Shown one piece after another: positions 8,100 through 17,150 of a stretch of DNA of 64,000 nucleotides. Source of the DNA: Brevibacillus centrosporus. GTDB taxonomy: Bacteria; Bacillota; Bacilli; Brevibacillales; Brevibacillaceae. The position numbers were made by a program, and so were the translations under genes. The stretch lies in the NCBI RefSeq assembly GCF_003710815.1, contig NZ_RHHP01000015.1, forward strand, positions 124,001-188,000. Direction: 5' to 3'. The notes beneath the pieces were generated by a model that did not search any database, had not been told where the DNA came from, and was given only the letters and a program-made list of their open reading frames with translations. Positions within the stretch are counted from its first letter, which is position 1, and every line of letters starts with the position of its first letter.

Positions 8100-8678
8100 A
8101 TGAATCTTACATCTTTGCTGATATACTGTTTTATCGTTACTTTTACACCAGGACCTACGAACATTGTTATACTATCCACAGTGAATAACTTTGGGACGAA
8201 AAAGGCAATGGAATACACGTATGGAGCCACTGTTGCTTTTGGTCTGTTGCTTGCTGTTTCCGCTATGCTAAATACGATGCTTTTGACATTCCTGCCAAAA
8301 ATTTTACTCGTCATGCAGATAATCGGAACTATTTACATGTTCTATCTTGCCTATCAAATTTACAAAATGGATACATCAGCATCACCCACTGTAAACCAGG
8401 CAGGTACCTTTGCTTCAGGCTTCTTCATGCAGTTTGTGAATCCGAAAGTGATCTTGTTTACAATGACTGTTATTCCCAGCTATGTTTTGCCCTTCGATAC
8501 CTCTATGCCTGCGGTAGCATTGAGTGCTTTTGCTATTACGCTCATTGGATTTTTCGCATTTGTGACATGGGTTCTCTTCGGTACGATCTTTAAGCAGTTT
8601 TTACAAGCGCATAAAAAGATCGTAAATGTCATCATGGCATTGTTTTTAGGTTTTGCTGCAATTGTGATGTGGATGTAA
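8100..8678 (+). CDS. LysE/RhtB-family amino-acid exporter
   Basis: A 192-residue membrane protein with about six hydrophobic helices and the LysE signature near the N-terminus (FTPGPTNIVI, residues about 15-24) and QFVNPKVILF in the middle. Family members export amino acids or related metabolites. AAAGGAG precedes the ATG. It is followed after 25 bases by an AraC regulator with a sensor domain, a pairing seen often for LysE exporters. The regulator probably controls this gene in response to the exported compound, which is not identifiable here. Confidence 0.88.
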   Translation: MNLTSLLIYCFIVTFTPGPTNIVILSTVNNFGTKKAMEYTYGATVAFGLLLAVSAMLNTMLLTFLPKILLVMQIIGTIYMFYLAYQIYKMDTSASPTVNQAGTFASGFFMQFVNPKVILFTMTVIPSYVLPFDTSMPAVALSAFAITLIGFFAFVTWVLFGTIFKQFLQAHKKIVNVIMALFLGFAAIVMWM

Positions 8679-8703
8679 GAAAGCTCGTGAGGAGGTGAAC
8701 GAG

Positions 8704-9516
8704 ATGGACAAATTTATCTACAAAAAGTCGGCTGGTATCACGGCGCTGTCAGCCAGTATGACCGATTTTATGTATAAAAGGCACGCGCACGAGGAGTATG
8801 CAATCGGCGTTACCTTGCGAGGGATTCAACATTATAACATGGATGGCTGCTTGCAGTTATCCTATCAAAATGGCGTCATGCTTTTTAATCCAGAGCAGGC
8901 GCACGACGGCATGGCACATGATGAGACAGGTCTTGATTATGTCATGCTGTATATTGATCCCAAATTGCTGTTAGAGATGGTCGAGAAAAAAGAGATTGTA
9001 CGTTTTTCCAGCCCTATTGTGTATGATTCCAGACTGAGACAAAAAATCCTCAATCTTTCTCATGGCATATTTAGCGGAAAAGACGAGGCGCTGTGCAATG
9101 AATTACTTCTATCGCTCGCAGATGGTCTGGTTCAAGCGAATCTTTCTCCAGAGCCCAAGAAAGATCTCCCTCTGATTAGAAAAGCAAAGGATATGCTTCA
9201 AAGCAACCTGGAAAAGGTCCTTTCGCTTGACGAAATAGGCAAGGAGCTTCAACTATCAAAGTTTCAGTTTATCCGATTCTTCAAGGCTCACACGGGGATT
9301 TCACCCTACCAATACTTCCTGAATTGCAAGATCGAACGTGCAAAACAGTTGATTGAAAAAAACAGGGACGTATATTCAGCGGTAGCTGCATGTGGCTTTG
9401 TCGATCTCACCCATTTAAATAAGCACTTTAAGAGCGTGTATGGAACAACTGCCTTTGAATATTTGTCGCATGTAAATGGGAGTGGAGGCAGGGGGGCCAC
9501 TCTCAGGGGGGACTAA
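8704..9516 (+). CDS. AraC-family regulator next to the LysE exporter
   Basis: About 270 residues. The N-terminal cupin-like ligand domain has HAHEEYAIGVTLRGIQHY and FNPEQAHDG blocks (residues about 20-80). The C-terminal double helix-turn-helix spans about 170-260, with LSKFQFIRFFKAHTGISPYQYFL and then VAACGFVDLTHLNKHFK. The HSHEEYAIG-type sensor domain is characteristic of AraC regulators paired with LysE exporters. GGAGGTG lies just upstream; ATG 8704 is preferred because the in-frame GTG at 8695 overlaps that ribosome binding site. It is transcribed with the exporter. Confidence 0.87.
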   Translation: MDKFIYKKSAGITALSASMTDFMYKRHAHEEYAIGVTLRGIQHYNMDGCLQLSYQNGVMLFNPEQAHDGMAHDETGLDYVMLYIDPKLLLEMVEKKEIVRFSSPIVYDSRLRQKILNLSHGIFSGKDEALCNELLLSLADGLVQANLSPEPKKDLPLIRKAKDMLQSNLEKVLSLDEIGKELQLSKFQFIRFFKAHTGISPYQYFLNCKIERAKQLIEKNRDVYSAVAACGFVDLTHLNKHFKSVYGTTAFEYLSHVNGSGGRGATLRGD

Positions 9517-9557
9517 CTGCTGCAGTGCCTACAAAAGTAAGAGAGTCATTACTGAAA

Positions 9558-9589
9558 AAACACAGACCATTAAGCATTGGTCTGTGTTT
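9558..9589. terminator. Hairpin terminator after the araC-like gene
   Basis: A perfect 12-base stem AAACACAGACCA / TGGTCTGTGTTT. Confidence 0.75.
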
Positions 9590-9768
9590 GAAGGACATTG
9601 TCCCAATGGCGTATTGATTTTTGGATTTGGTTAATTTCATTCCGGATAGCTCTATGAATTTCACCTTAACATTTGCTCGCATTGTGGACTATGACAGCAA
9701 GATAGCAAGCGAAAAGAAATTAAAGCATCTTCTTTCAGCTATGATTGCAGTAAAGGAGATGATCAAAG

Positions 9769-10185
9769 ATGACGGTAAAACTTACCCCCTACCTCAACAT
9801 GGAAGGGAACGCTAGGGAAGCGATTCAGTTTTATAAACATGCAATTGGTGCCGAAGTCCTCTCAATCATTACATACGGTGATATGCCGGAAATGCCGAAA
9901 ACTTTCTCTGATGATTTCATGAATCTCGTCGCACACGCAAAGTTGCGAGTTGGCGAAACAGAGCTCATGCTTTCGGATGCTCCAAGCGGTTCGTCAATTC
10001 CGCAGGGCAAGCAGGTAACCATTTGCATTTCAAGTAATAACGTGGAACAATCCAAACGCTTTTTTGAAGCCTTACGACAAGACGGTCAAGTAAATATGCC
10101 GTTTGAAGTGACCCCGTTTAGTCCGGGTTTTGGCGATGTAACTGACAAGTTCGGCGTGACCTTTCAAATCTATACGGAAATCTAA
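9769..10185 (+). CDS. PhnB-like VOC/glyoxalase-fold protein
   Basis: A 138-residue single-domain protein of the PhnB/YjdN group of the vicinal-oxygen-chelate superfamily: LTPYLNMEGNAREAIQFYKH at the N-terminus, MNLVAHAKLRVGETELMLSD, and the closing GDVTDKFGVTFQI strand. Members of this group are small dimers; many have no known reaction (some were labelled 3-demethylubiquinone methyltransferase by error). AAAGGAG lies 11 bases before the ATG. It is monocistronic, and a terminator follows. The 9590-9768 upstream stretch has no recognisable gene. Confidence 0.85.
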   Translation: MTVKLTPYLNMEGNAREAIQFYKHAIGAEVLSIITYGDMPEMPKTFSDDFMNLVAHAKLRVGETELMLSDAPSGSSIPQGKQVTICISSNNVEQSKRFFEALRQDGQVNMPFEVTPFSPGFGDVTDKFGVTFQIYTEI

Positions 10186-10237
10186 AGCGAATATGGAAAA
10201 CGTACATGCGTGAAATCCTGCTTTTATTCTGAGGGAG

Positions 10238-10267
10238 CGGCAACCTGTGTCAAGGGCTGCCGTTTTT
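10238..10267 (+). terminator. Rho-independent terminator after the PhnB-like gene
   Basis: CGGCA (10238-10242) pairs with TGCCG (10258-10262), then TTTTTT. Confidence 0.7.
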
Positions 10268-10445
10268 TCACGTACCCTTGCGATCTCGTCAGAAATCATC
10301 ACCGCTGATTGCGGGTAAAAGGGACCACTGGGAGATAGGGGTTAACCTTACTGCACATTCAAACAACACTGCTGCAAATAGGTAGTGAAGCTGTCAATAT
10401 TCATCTGCATGTGCCGATTGCTGCCTTCCAGCTTGCTCAACATGA

Positions 10446-10688
10446 ATGTTAATTGCAAACGAGTTTACGAACAAGAAGGGTGGGGTGGTTGGCAATTTAC
10501 TGCTGTTTCATCAAGCCGGCGGCATATTGGGTGCGTTGATCGGGGGGATCGCCTTTGATGTTTTTCATGATTATCAATTCTTGATCGTCCTCGATGCCGT
10601 GCTCTGTGGGATTGCGGTGGTAGGGTATCGCAAGCTTATGGTCCATAAATACTTTCAAAAAGGAGAGTTGCACCATATCAGTTCATAA
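10446..10688 (+). pseudogene. 3' remnant of a major-facilitator transporter gene
   Basis: Eighty codons read GNLLLFHQAGGILGALIGGI, then FDVFHDYQFLIVLDAVLCGI. This corresponds to the last two helices of a 12-helix MFS efflux protein followed by a short charged tail. The rest of the transporter is missing. On the opposite strand just upstream (10452-10349) a short frame, MLSKLEGSNRHMQMNIDSF then TTYLQQCC, resembles the C-terminal helix of a MerR-type regulator, so a regulator-efflux pair may have been lost here. That second assignment is weak. Confidence 0.55.
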
Positions 10689-10982
10689 ACAATTGGAACG
10701 GGTATTAGCGGGCATAACGCGAATGTGCAGGAAGAGATGAATGCGGATATTTTTGAAGGAATACAAATGCTACTCAGGAAAACGACTAAACGCATGTTCT
10801 GGAGGAGATGCAGATGGATTTCGCAACCAGAATGCTTTGTGTGGTTCATAACAGCCGTAGATGAAAGGGACCTCGATCAACTGTGCAGACGCCATTCAAT
10901 CTTACGGAATCGCCTTAGAAATAGCCTAACCAGCTTTTTCTACGCCACAGTTGCCATGTTAAGCCGGTTTTTCGATTTGCTG
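10689..10982. other. Non-coding or decayed stretch
   Basis: Several short frames have ribosome-binding-like sequence (for example GGAGGAG before ATG 10814) but stop within about 20 codons. Nothing recognisable was found on either strand. It looks like eroded coding sequence next to the MFS remnant. Confidence 0.4.
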
Positions 10983-11011
10983 TTGATTTTTCAGCCAAAT
11001 GGATATACTAT
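10983..11011 (+). promoter_or_regulatory. Sigma-A-type promoter of the T-box argS transcript
   Basis: TTGATT (10983-10988), a 17-base spacer and TACTAT (11006-11011), placing the RNA start near 11018. Confidence 0.6.
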
Positions 11012-11017
11012 CTTAGA

Positions 11018-11262
11018 AATACAAGAAATTCCATGACTGGGATAGTAACCGTTGACAGAAGTTCAAGCGAGCCGGGAGGGTGGGAGCCGGTACGGAGTCA
11101 ATGCGTGAAGCGCCCCCACGAGAATGGCTTCTGAAAGGATCCTGTAGGAAGTCACGGCCCAAGACCGTTATCTGATCGAGTGGTTGAACGTCAGTTTGAC
11201 AACAAGAGTGGTACCGCGAAAGCATGAGCCTTCGTCTCTTTGATGAGATGAGGGCTTTTCTA
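11018..11262 (+). promoter_or_regulatory. T-box leader controlling arginyl-tRNA synthetase
   Basis: The T-box core AGAGTGGTACCGCG is at 11205-11218, the universal antiterminator sequence that pairs with the free CCA end of uncharged tRNA. It is followed by a terminator hairpin (AGCC...TCTC at 11227-11238 with GAGA...GGGCT at about 11245-11256) and a T-run. An AGTA-containing stem I begins near 11040 and a long GC-rich stem follows. Uncharged tRNA-Arg should stabilise the antiterminator and raise argS expression. The specifier codon was not assigned with confidence by eye. The gene immediately downstream fixes the amino acid as arginine. Confidence 0.93.
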
Positions 11263-11284
11263 TTTTTGAAAAGGAGGAGCTGTC

Positions 11285-13147
11285 ATGATTAGCCAAACGA
11301 TTGTCAGAAAGATTGAGGAAGCTGTGAAGCGCTTGTTTGAAGACGAAGGCTGCGAGTATTCAAGCGCCATGAACATGTACGTCGAGCAGCCCGCTCATTT
11401 GGTGCATGGCGATTACTCCACGAATATTGCCATGCAAGTAGCGAAAGTACTGCGCAAGCCCCCGATTCAGATCGCAGAGATGCTGAAAAGCAGGCTGGAG
11501 GAAGCTGGGAGCGTCGATCAGCTGGTCAAGAAAATCGAAGTGGCTCCGCCAGGCTTTATCAATATGCACATAAACTGGGCACTTTGGGCTCAGCAGCAAT
11601 TCGCACTGCCGGCAAACAACGGGGAAAAGGTCGTCATCGAGCATACTTCCATCAATCCAAACAAGTCAGCGCATATCGGACATTTACGGAATTCGTGTAT
11701 TGGAGATGTTCTGGCAAGGCTCGTCAAACGTCTCGGCTATCAGGTAGAAGTGCATAACTACATCGACGATCTGGGGAACCAGCTGGCGGATACCGTGGTC
11801 GGGATCTTGAATGTCCCCGAGAAGAAACAGCACGCACGTTTTGGCGATTTCTGCTGGGACATCTATTCACAGGTGAACAAGGAATACGAACAGAATCCTC
11901 CGCTCAAGGACGAGAGAATCCGCGTGCTGCATTCACTGGAAGAGGGGGATGGGAACCTTTCCTGGGTCGGACTGCTAGTAGCGGAGAGAATCGTACGTGA
12001 GCATCTGGAGGAGATGCAGGTGTTCGGGATCGACTATGATCTGTTAGTCTGGGAAAGTAATATTGTGCGGGAAGGCTTTTGGCATTCGGCCTTCCACCTG
12101 CTGAAGCAAACCTCTCATTTTTACCAAGAGACTACAGGAAAGCTGGCGGGGTGCTGGGTGCTGGGGCAAGGCGCCTCCAAGCTTGAGGAAAGCGAATCAG
12201 AGCATAGCAGCGATAAGGTTCTCGTCCGTTCAAACGGGATATTGACCTATACCGCAAAAGATATTGCCTATCATCTATGGAAATTTGGATTGCTCGAGAA
12301 AGACTTCCGGTATAAGCGCTTCTCGTACGATCTGTGGACGACACACAGCACGGGAGTAGATGCCTCCTTCGGAAAAGCGGACACGGTCATCAACGTCATC
12401 GATTATCGGCAGCAATACCCACAAGCGATGGTGAAGCAAGCGCTGGATATTCTGGGCTTTACGCCCCAAGCGGAAAAGCTCCGTCACGTCAGCTATGGCG
12501 TGGTCTCCCTCAGTCCCGCGGCAGCAAAGGAATTGGGTATCGACACGTCCGCTGGCAAAGCTTCCTATGCGATGTCTGGGAGACAAGGCATCGGGATCAA
12601 AATATCCGAATTACTCGACTTGATGGAAGGAGTCATTGAAAGCAAGCGTTCAGATAAAGAAGGATTATCGAGCAGAAGCATAGCGGCAGCTGCGATTCGG
12701 TACTACCTTTTGCGCTTTGGCCTATCAACAGAGGTCGTTTTCGATATCCAGCAGGCGACGGAAACCACCGGGAATTCCGGGGTGTATCTGATGTATGCCC
12801 ATGCACGTGCCGTCAGCATTTTAGGAAAAGCGGGCGAGGAGTGCAGCAGCAAACAAGTGGAGCCTGACGTAGGACAGCAGCTCGAAAAAGCAGAGCATGC
12901 CCTGCTCAGGCACTTGGCAGGCTGGCAGGATACATTGGTCGCCGCCCACAGCGAATTGGCTCCAAACATGCTGTGCAATTACGCTTACGAGCTGGCAGTC
13001 TCGTTCAATAACTTCTACGCATCTTGCCCGATTCTAAAAGCCAGTGAAGAGAAAAAAGCGTTCCGGCTTTGGCTGACCGTCAAGTTTCAGGAAACGATGT
13101 ACGATGCTCTGAATGTACTGGGAATCCCTGCTCCAAACCGGATGTAG
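11285..13147 (+). CDS. argS: Arginyl-tRNA synthetase, long divergent form
   Basis: A 620-residue class I aminoacyl-tRNA synthetase that charges tRNA-Arg. The N-terminal additive domain spans about residues 1-110. The HIGH motif is in INPNKSAHIGHLRNS (about 125-139). The second signature is degenerate, SYAMSGRQGIGIKISELLD (about 425-445), with no KMSKS lysine pair, as in many ArgRS. The DALR anticodon-binding domain fills the C-terminus. The usual Bacillus ArgS is about 556 residues and normally lacks a T-box, so this is probably a second, inducible argS. A strong AAGGAGGAGC ribosome binding site and an intrinsic terminator frame the gene. Confidence 0.93.
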   Translation: MISQTIVRKIEEAVKRLFEDEGCEYSSAMNMYVEQPAHLVHGDYSTNIAMQVAKVLRKPPIQIAEMLKSRLEEAGSVDQLVKKIEVAPPGFINMHINWALWAQQQFALPANNGEKVVIEHTSINPNKSAHIGHLRNSCIGDVLARLVKRLGYQVEVHNYIDDLGNQLADTVVGILNVPEKKQHARFGDFCWDIYSQVNKEYEQNPPLKDERIRVLHSLEEGDGNLSWVGLLVAERIVREHLEEMQVFGIDYDLLVWESNIVREGFWHSAFHLLKQTSHFYQETTGKLAGCWVLGQGASKLEESESEHSSDKVLVRSNGILTYTAKDIAYHLWKFGLLEKDFRYKRFSYDLWTTHSTGVDASFGKADTVINVIDYRQQYPQAMVKQALDILGFTPQAEKLRHVSYGVVSLSPAAAKELGIDTSAGKASYAMSGRQGIGIKISELLDLMEGVIESKRSDKEGLSSRSIAAAAIRYYLLRFGLSTEVVFDIQQATETTGNSGVYLMYAHARAVSILGKAGEECSSKQVEPDVGQQLEKAEHALLRHLAGWQDTLVAAHSELAPNMLCNYAYELAVSFNNFYASCPILKASEEKKAFRLWLTVKFQETMYDALNVLGIPAPNRM

Positions 13148-13221
13148 GGGAAAAAGGGCCAGCAAGACATCCTCTCCAGTGTGTTGCAGCGAATAGAGTA
13201 ATCAGGGATGCCCTAACCAGC

Positions 13222-13253
13222 AAAAACCCCCTTACAAAGCTTAAGGGGGTTTT
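13222..13253. terminator. Bidirectional terminator between argS and ilvD
   Basis: AAAACCCCCTTA and TAAGGGGGTTTT form a 12-base perfect stem with A- and T-tracts on both sides, serving two convergent genes. Confidence 0.9.
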
Positions 13254-13286
13254 GCCTGTCCACTTGTATCCGTGGCCACGATGAAA

Positions 13287-14963
13287 CTAGAATTTCAGCA
13301 CAGCACCGTTACTTGCGTTGGTTACCATTTTGGAGTAGCGAGCCAGGTAACCGGTTTTCACTTTTGGTTCAAACTCCTTCCAGCCTTCTGCACGGCGAGC
13401 CAGTTCAGCTTCGTCTACATGCAGCTGGATGGAGCGGTCTTCCAGATCGATGGAGATGATGTCGCCGTCTTGTACGAAAGCGATAGGGCCGCCTTCAGCA
13501 GCTTCTGGGGACACGTGACCGATACTGATTCCGCGGGAAGCGCCGGAGAAACGTCCGTCCGTGACGAGTGCCACTTCTTTCCCCAGTCCCATACCCACGA
13601 TTTGTGAGGTAGGTGCCAGCATTTCCGGCATACCTGGACCGCCTTTTGGTCCTTCGTAGCGGATGACCACGACATGGCCGGATTTGATTTTGCCGGAAGC
13701 GATACCTTCCAGGGCTTCTTCCTGCGAGTCGAAGCAGATCGCTGGACCTTCATGGCGTTTGATGGAAGGATCGACGCCACCGGTTTTGATGATGGAGCCT
13801 TTCTCCGCCAGGTTACCGAACAGAACAGACAGACCGCCGGATTCGCTGTACGGGTTTTCCAGACGACGGATGACTTTGTCGTCTTTGATGTCTGCCTCAG
13901 CGATATTTTCTGCCAAGGTTTTACCCGTTACGGTGATGCGGTCAGGGTGGATCGCACCTGCTTTGCGGGAGATTTCCTTCAGTACGGCAGAAACGCCGCC
14001 TGCTTCATGGCAATCCTCGATGTGGTAGTCAGAGGATGGAGCCAGCTTGCAAATATGGGGAACGCGTTTTGCTACTTCGTTGATGCGTTCGATTGGGTAT
14101 TCAAAGCCAGCTTCTTGCGCGATGGCCAAGGTATGGAGAACGGTATTGGTAGAACCGCCCATAGCCATGTCCAGAGCAAAAGCGTCGTCAATCGCTTCGA
14201 GAGTCACGATGTCACGAGGCTTGATGTCTTGTTCGATCAGATGCTTCAATTTTTCAGCAGAGGATTTCACCAGCTCTTTGCGCTCTGGAGAAACGGCGAG
14301 TACGGTACCGTTGCCTGGGAGAGCGAGACCGATTGCTTCCAAGAGGCAGTTCATCGAGTTGGCAGTGAACATACCGGAACAGGAACCGCAAGTAGGGCAG
14401 CCGTATTGCTCCAGCTCTTCCAGCTGTTTGTCGTCGATCAGACCGGCTTGGTGGGCACCTACGCCTTCAAATACGGAGGATAGGGAGATCGAGCGTCCAT
14501 CGCTGGTTTTCCCTGCTTTCATCGGGCCGCCAGTTACGAATACGGTCGGGATGTTGACGCGCAGGGCACCCATGATCATACCAGGGGTGATTTTGTCACA
14601 GTTCGGGATACAGATCATACCGTCGAACCAGTGAGCAGCTACTACGGTTTCCAAGCTGTCCGCGATGATCTCGCGGCTAGGCAGCGAGTAGCGCATACCG
14701 ATGTGACCCATGGCGATTCCGTCGTCTACACCGATGGTATTGAATTCAAAAGGAACCATTCCAGCAGCACGAACCGCTTCTTTTACGATTTTTCCGAATT
14801 CTTGGAGATGCACGTGACCTGGAATGATGTCGATGTAAGAGTTGCAGATGGCGATAAACGGTTTGTCGAAATCCTCTTCCTTTACACCTGCTGCGCGCAG
14901 CAAGCTGCGGTGAGGAGCGCGGTCGAAACCTTTTTTGATCATATCACTACGTTGTCGTGCCAA
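13287..14963 (-). CDS. ilvD: Dihydroxy-acid dehydratase
   Basis: A 558-residue IlvD/Edd-family Fe-S enzyme that dehydrates 2,3-dihydroxy-isovalerate and -methylvalerate to the keto acids of valine and isoleucine synthesis (the valine one also feeds leucine and pantothenate). Cluster cysteines are visible in [24 protein letters not shown] and [26 protein letters not shown] and the C-terminal [19 protein letters not shown] are also diagnostic. Length is standard. It stands alone, not in an ilv operon; a 16-base palindrome lies over its promoter region. AAGGGAG precedes the ATG. Confidence 0.96.
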   Translation of the reverse strand: MARQRSDMIKKGFDRAPHRSLLRAAGVKEEDFDKPFIAICNSYIDIIPGHVHLQEFGKIVKEAVRAAGMVPFEFNTIGVDDGIAMGHIGMRYSLPSREIIADSLETVVAAHWFDGMICIPNCDKITPGMIMGALRVNIPTVFVTGGPMKAGKTSDGRSISLSSVFEGVGAHQAGLIDDKQLEELEQYGCPTCGSCSGMFTANSMNCLLEAIGLALPGNGTVLAVSPERKELVKSSAEKLKHLIEQDIKPRDIVTLEAIDDAFALDMAMGGSTNTVLHTLAIAQEAGFEYPIERINEVAKRVPHICKLAPSSDYHIEDCHEAGGVSAVLKEISRKAGAIHPDRITVTGKTLAENIAEADIKDDKVIRRLENPYSESGGLSVLFGNLAEKGSIIKTGGVDPSIKRHEGPAICFDSQEEALEGIASGKIKSGHVVVIRYEGPKGGPGMPEMLAPTSQIVGMGLGKEVALVTDGRFSGASRGISIGHVSPEAAEGGPIAFVQDGDIISIDLEDRSIQLHVDEAELARRAEGWKEFEPKVKTGYLARYSKMVTNASNGAVLKF

Positions 14964-15013
14964 TTGAAAAACTCCCTTCCATATAGATGAAACCTGTCTT
15001 TTTGTTTTGCACT

Positions 15014-15042
15014 ATCTTAACACTTTTCTATTAATAGAAACA
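15014..15042 (-). promoter_or_regulatory. Putative ilvD promoter with overlapping palindrome
   Basis: On the minus strand TAAGAT (15019-15014) is a reasonable -10. A perfect 16-base palindrome, TTTCTATTAATAGAAA (15025-15040), covers the -35 position, where a repressor could bind. It resembles, but does not match closely, a CodY box. Confidence 0.35.
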
Positions 15043-15183
15043 ACCGTAAAAGTCTGAACATTTGCTCAGAGTTGCACTTGTACAACATCGTCAAACCCCG
15101 TGATAATCTTACGCGTAATAGAATTCTAGGCTGGATTGGGCTACAATAAAGAAATCGATTATTTTTTTCTTGGAGTGAACAAA

Positions 15184-15654
15184 ATGATAGAAGAATTAAA
15201 AAATGTCTGGGAGGAAGGCAGCGAGGAAGAGCAGGAAATACTGAGACTCGCCCTCCAAGCCATTCGCCAAAAGCGAGAGCGCAACAGCTCTTTTATATCG
15301 GGCTTCCTCGGCTTGAAAGGGGAGCTTGTGGATGAACGTACGTATCGTTTTCACATACCGATCACCGTGTTCATGCACAACTCGACTGGAGCCGTTCATG
15401 GCGGTCTGTTGGCGACTCTCGTTGATTCGGTGATGGGCTCGCTCGTCAATCGGTCACTGTCGCCGGAAGAATACGCTGTGACCACCGAGCTGAAGATGAA
15501 CTACCTGCGCCCGGGAAAGGGAGAAACGCTGCGAGCCGAAGCGACTTTCCTGCATCGTGGACAGACATTGGTCGTAATGGAAGCCAGCGTATATGATGAC
15601 CGAAACAAAAGAGTCGCGCACGGAACGGGAACATTCATGGTATTGAAGCGTTAG
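15184..15654 (+). CDS. PaaI-family hotdog-fold thioesterase
   Basis: A 156-residue single hotdog domain. The family motif NSTGAVHGGLLATLVDSVMG is at about residues 65-84, followed by AVTTELKMNYLRPGKGETL and the closing strand VAHGTGTFMVL. Members hydrolyse acyl- or aryl-CoA thioesters. The N-terminal 40 residues are a charged helical extension. ATG 15184 follows TTGGAGTG; the longer frame from 15136 lacks a ribosome binding site. It stands alone, divergent from ilvD, so the substrate cannot be inferred. Confidence 0.88.
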   Translation: MIEELKNVWEEGSEEEQEILRLALQAIRQKRERNSSFISGFLGLKGELVDERTYRFHIPITVFMHNSTGAVHGGLLATLVDSVMGSLVNRSLSPEEYAVTTELKMNYLRPGKGETLRAEATFLHRGQTLVVMEASVYDDRNKRVAHGTGTFMVLKR

Positions 15655-15670
15655 TCAGCACAAAAAACAG

Positions 15671-15706
15671 GAAAAAACCTCTGCGCACAAAAGCGTGTGA
15701 GAGGCT
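15671..15706. terminator. Hairpin terminator between convergent genes
   Basis: CCTCT (15678-15682) and AGAGG (15700-15704) enclose an inner CGCAC/GCGTG stem. The minus-strand side has a T-run. Confidence 0.75.
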
Positions 15707-15729
15707 TTCCGGTTGGTCTTGCAAGCAAA

Positions 15730-16107
15730 TCACCGGATAGTGACAAGCCCGCTGTATTGCGAAATATACGCGAGCAGCTTGGATGAGAGTGGCACGATAA
15801 ACTCCATGTTTTCCCTCTCGACGATCCCCGAGCGAGAGATGACGCGGGCCCATTTGACGACAAGCTTGTAGTAGTCGGAGCCAAAGGTGGAGTGAATCGT
15901 TTCGCTTTGATAGCGAAAGGAAACGGGAGCCGTGTCCAGCTTGACCGGGACCATGCTCACGATGTCATGCAAGAATAAATGGTATGTCGTGTGTGGTTTG
16001 AAGAATACCAGTTCCTTGCTTGTGACGGAGCAACCGAGGCTGGTGTTCATTTGTGAGAATTTGAGCTCGCCTTCCATATTCTTTAGGCGGATAAAGTCGT
16101 TGTTCAT
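15730..16107 (-). CDS. Conserved-looking hypothetical protein
   Basis: I do not recognise this 125-residue protein. It is soluble, with no signal peptide or membrane segment, and is rich in short hydrophobic strands (for example LVFFKPHTTYHLFLHDIVSM and YYKLVVKWARVI), suggesting a small beta-rich fold. The C-terminal part, ENMEFIVPLSSKLLAYIS, looks helical. GGAGGGG at good spacing before the ATG and a terminator at the 3' end support a real gene. It is flanked by a thioesterase and an inositol-phosphatase-like gene, which give no clue to function. Confidence 0.65.
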   Translation of the reverse strand: MNNDFIRLKNMEGELKFSQMNTSLGCSVTSKELVFFKPHTTYHLFLHDIVSMVPVKLDTAPVSFRYQSETIHSTFGSDYYKLVVKWARVISRSGIVERENMEFIVPLSSKLLAYISQYSGLVTIR

Positions 16108-16224
16108 GGTTGTTCCCCTCCAGTCAGTAAGTCGGAAATGGGTGTCTCTCTATCATAGTAAGGTGCAAGACCACAGTGCAAGTGAAAACAATGGAATGGA
16201 AGAGAAAAGAAGGAGATGGAGTCC

Positions 16225-17001
16225 ATGCTGGAAATTGCCAAGCAGGCAGCAAAAGTAGCGGGGGAGTACCTTCAGGGACGTTTTTTGGAGCAGCTCGTGC
16301 CAGATGAAGAGCTGCACAACGATGTCAAATTGCCCGAGGACAAAGAAAGCGAGCGGCGGATCATTGAGGTGATTCACGGTCATTTTCCTACCCATACCAT
16401 CTTCTCGGAAGAAGTGGGCATGGTATCCCGCGAAGAAGAGTATTTATGGATCGTAGACCCGCTGGATGGGACGAATAATTATTTTATTGGCTTTCCATAT
16501 TTCTCTGTGTCGATTGCTTTGCAGCACAAAGGGGAGCTCGTACTGGGCGTTGTCTACAACCCAGTGGCAGGTCAGATGTTTTGGGCGGAGAAAGGAAAAG
16601 GCGCGTATTTAAATGGTAAGCGGCTGTCCGTCAATGACCGGACCGATTTGACCCGGGCCGTTGGAACCTATATTCGTGGAAGAAACACGGTGACAAAAGA
16701 ACAGGAGCTCGATTTTACCAAGCCGTTTATGATAAACACGAAGCGCCTGCTGCGCAACGTAGCTCCGGCGCTGGATTGGTGCCTGCTGGCGAACGGCTGG
16801 CTGGACTACGTCGTCATGCAGCGTTCGGGGATCATGGATGTCGCTGCCGGAATCGTCATTGCACAGGAAGCTGGAGCCACCATCACGGACTGGAAAGGCA
16901 GCGCGTATCAGCACGAGCCGTTTACCCAAGAGGGCTTTCGCTCCTTGCTGGCGAGCAATGGACACTTGCATGAAACCATTCGCGGCTTGATCGAGGAATA
17001 G
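16225..17001 (+). CDS. Inositol monophosphatase-family phosphatase
   Basis: A 258-residue Mg-dependent phosphatase of the inositol monophosphatase/FBPase/CysQ fold. Metal-binding residues are in FSEEVG (Glu), WIVDPLDGTNNY (the DPLDGT signature) and SGIMDVAAGIVIAQEAGA, where Met replaces the usual Trp of WDxAAG. The substrate may be inositol phosphate, NADP, PAP or a sugar phosphate. A PAP phosphatase role would suit a sulfate-assimilating host, but its own APS-type CysH would make little PAP. The start at 16225 is set by AAGGAG at ten bases; ATG 16216 is too close. A strong terminator follows. Confidence 0.88.
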   Translation: MLEIAKQAAKVAGEYLQGRFLEQLVPDEELHNDVKLPEDKESERRIIEVIHGHFPTHTIFSEEVGMVSREEEYLWIVDPLDGTNNYFIGFPYFSVSIALQHKGELVLGVVYNPVAGQMFWAEKGKGAYLNGKRLSVNDRTDLTRAVGTYIRGRNTVTKEQELDFTKPFMINTKRLLRNVAPALDWCLLANGWLDYVVMQRSGIMDVAAGIVIAQEAGATITDWKGSAYQHEPFTQEGFRSLLASNGHLHETIRGLIEE

Positions 17002-17028
17002 ACGATAGCCCATCGCTCTTGGTAAGAT

Positions 17029-17068
17029 CCGGCAGCAGCAATTCGATGATTGCTGCTGCCGGTTTTTT
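17029..17068 (+). terminator. Rho-independent terminator after the inositol-phosphatase gene
   Basis: A perfect 14-base stem CCGGCAGCAGCAAT / ATTGCTGCTGCCGG followed by TTTTTT. Confidence 0.93.
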
Positions 17069-17083
17069 CATTCAGGAAAATTG

Positions 17084-17109
17084 GGAAACCATTATTTCCC
17101 TAATCCGTA
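17084..17109 (+). promoter_or_regulatory. ECF sigma (sigma-W-like) promoter of the GspS-like operon
   Basis: GGAAAC at 17084-17089, exactly 16 bases, then CGTA at 17106-17109. The Bacillus sigma-W consensus is TGAAAC-N16-CGTA. It lies between a strong terminator and the first gene, leaving a leader of about 35 bases. The same bases also form the inverted repeat GGGAAA/TTTCCC, which could be coincidental. Confidence 0.65.
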
Positions 17110-17150
17110 TTACTGGATTGTCTGTAAGATGGAAAGCTGAGGTGAAAAAG

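Noticed and set aside
9621..9815. 64-codon open frame ahead of the PhnB-like gene
   Set aside because: It overlaps the ribosome binding site and start of the PhnB-like gene in another frame, and its sequence has no similarity I recognise.
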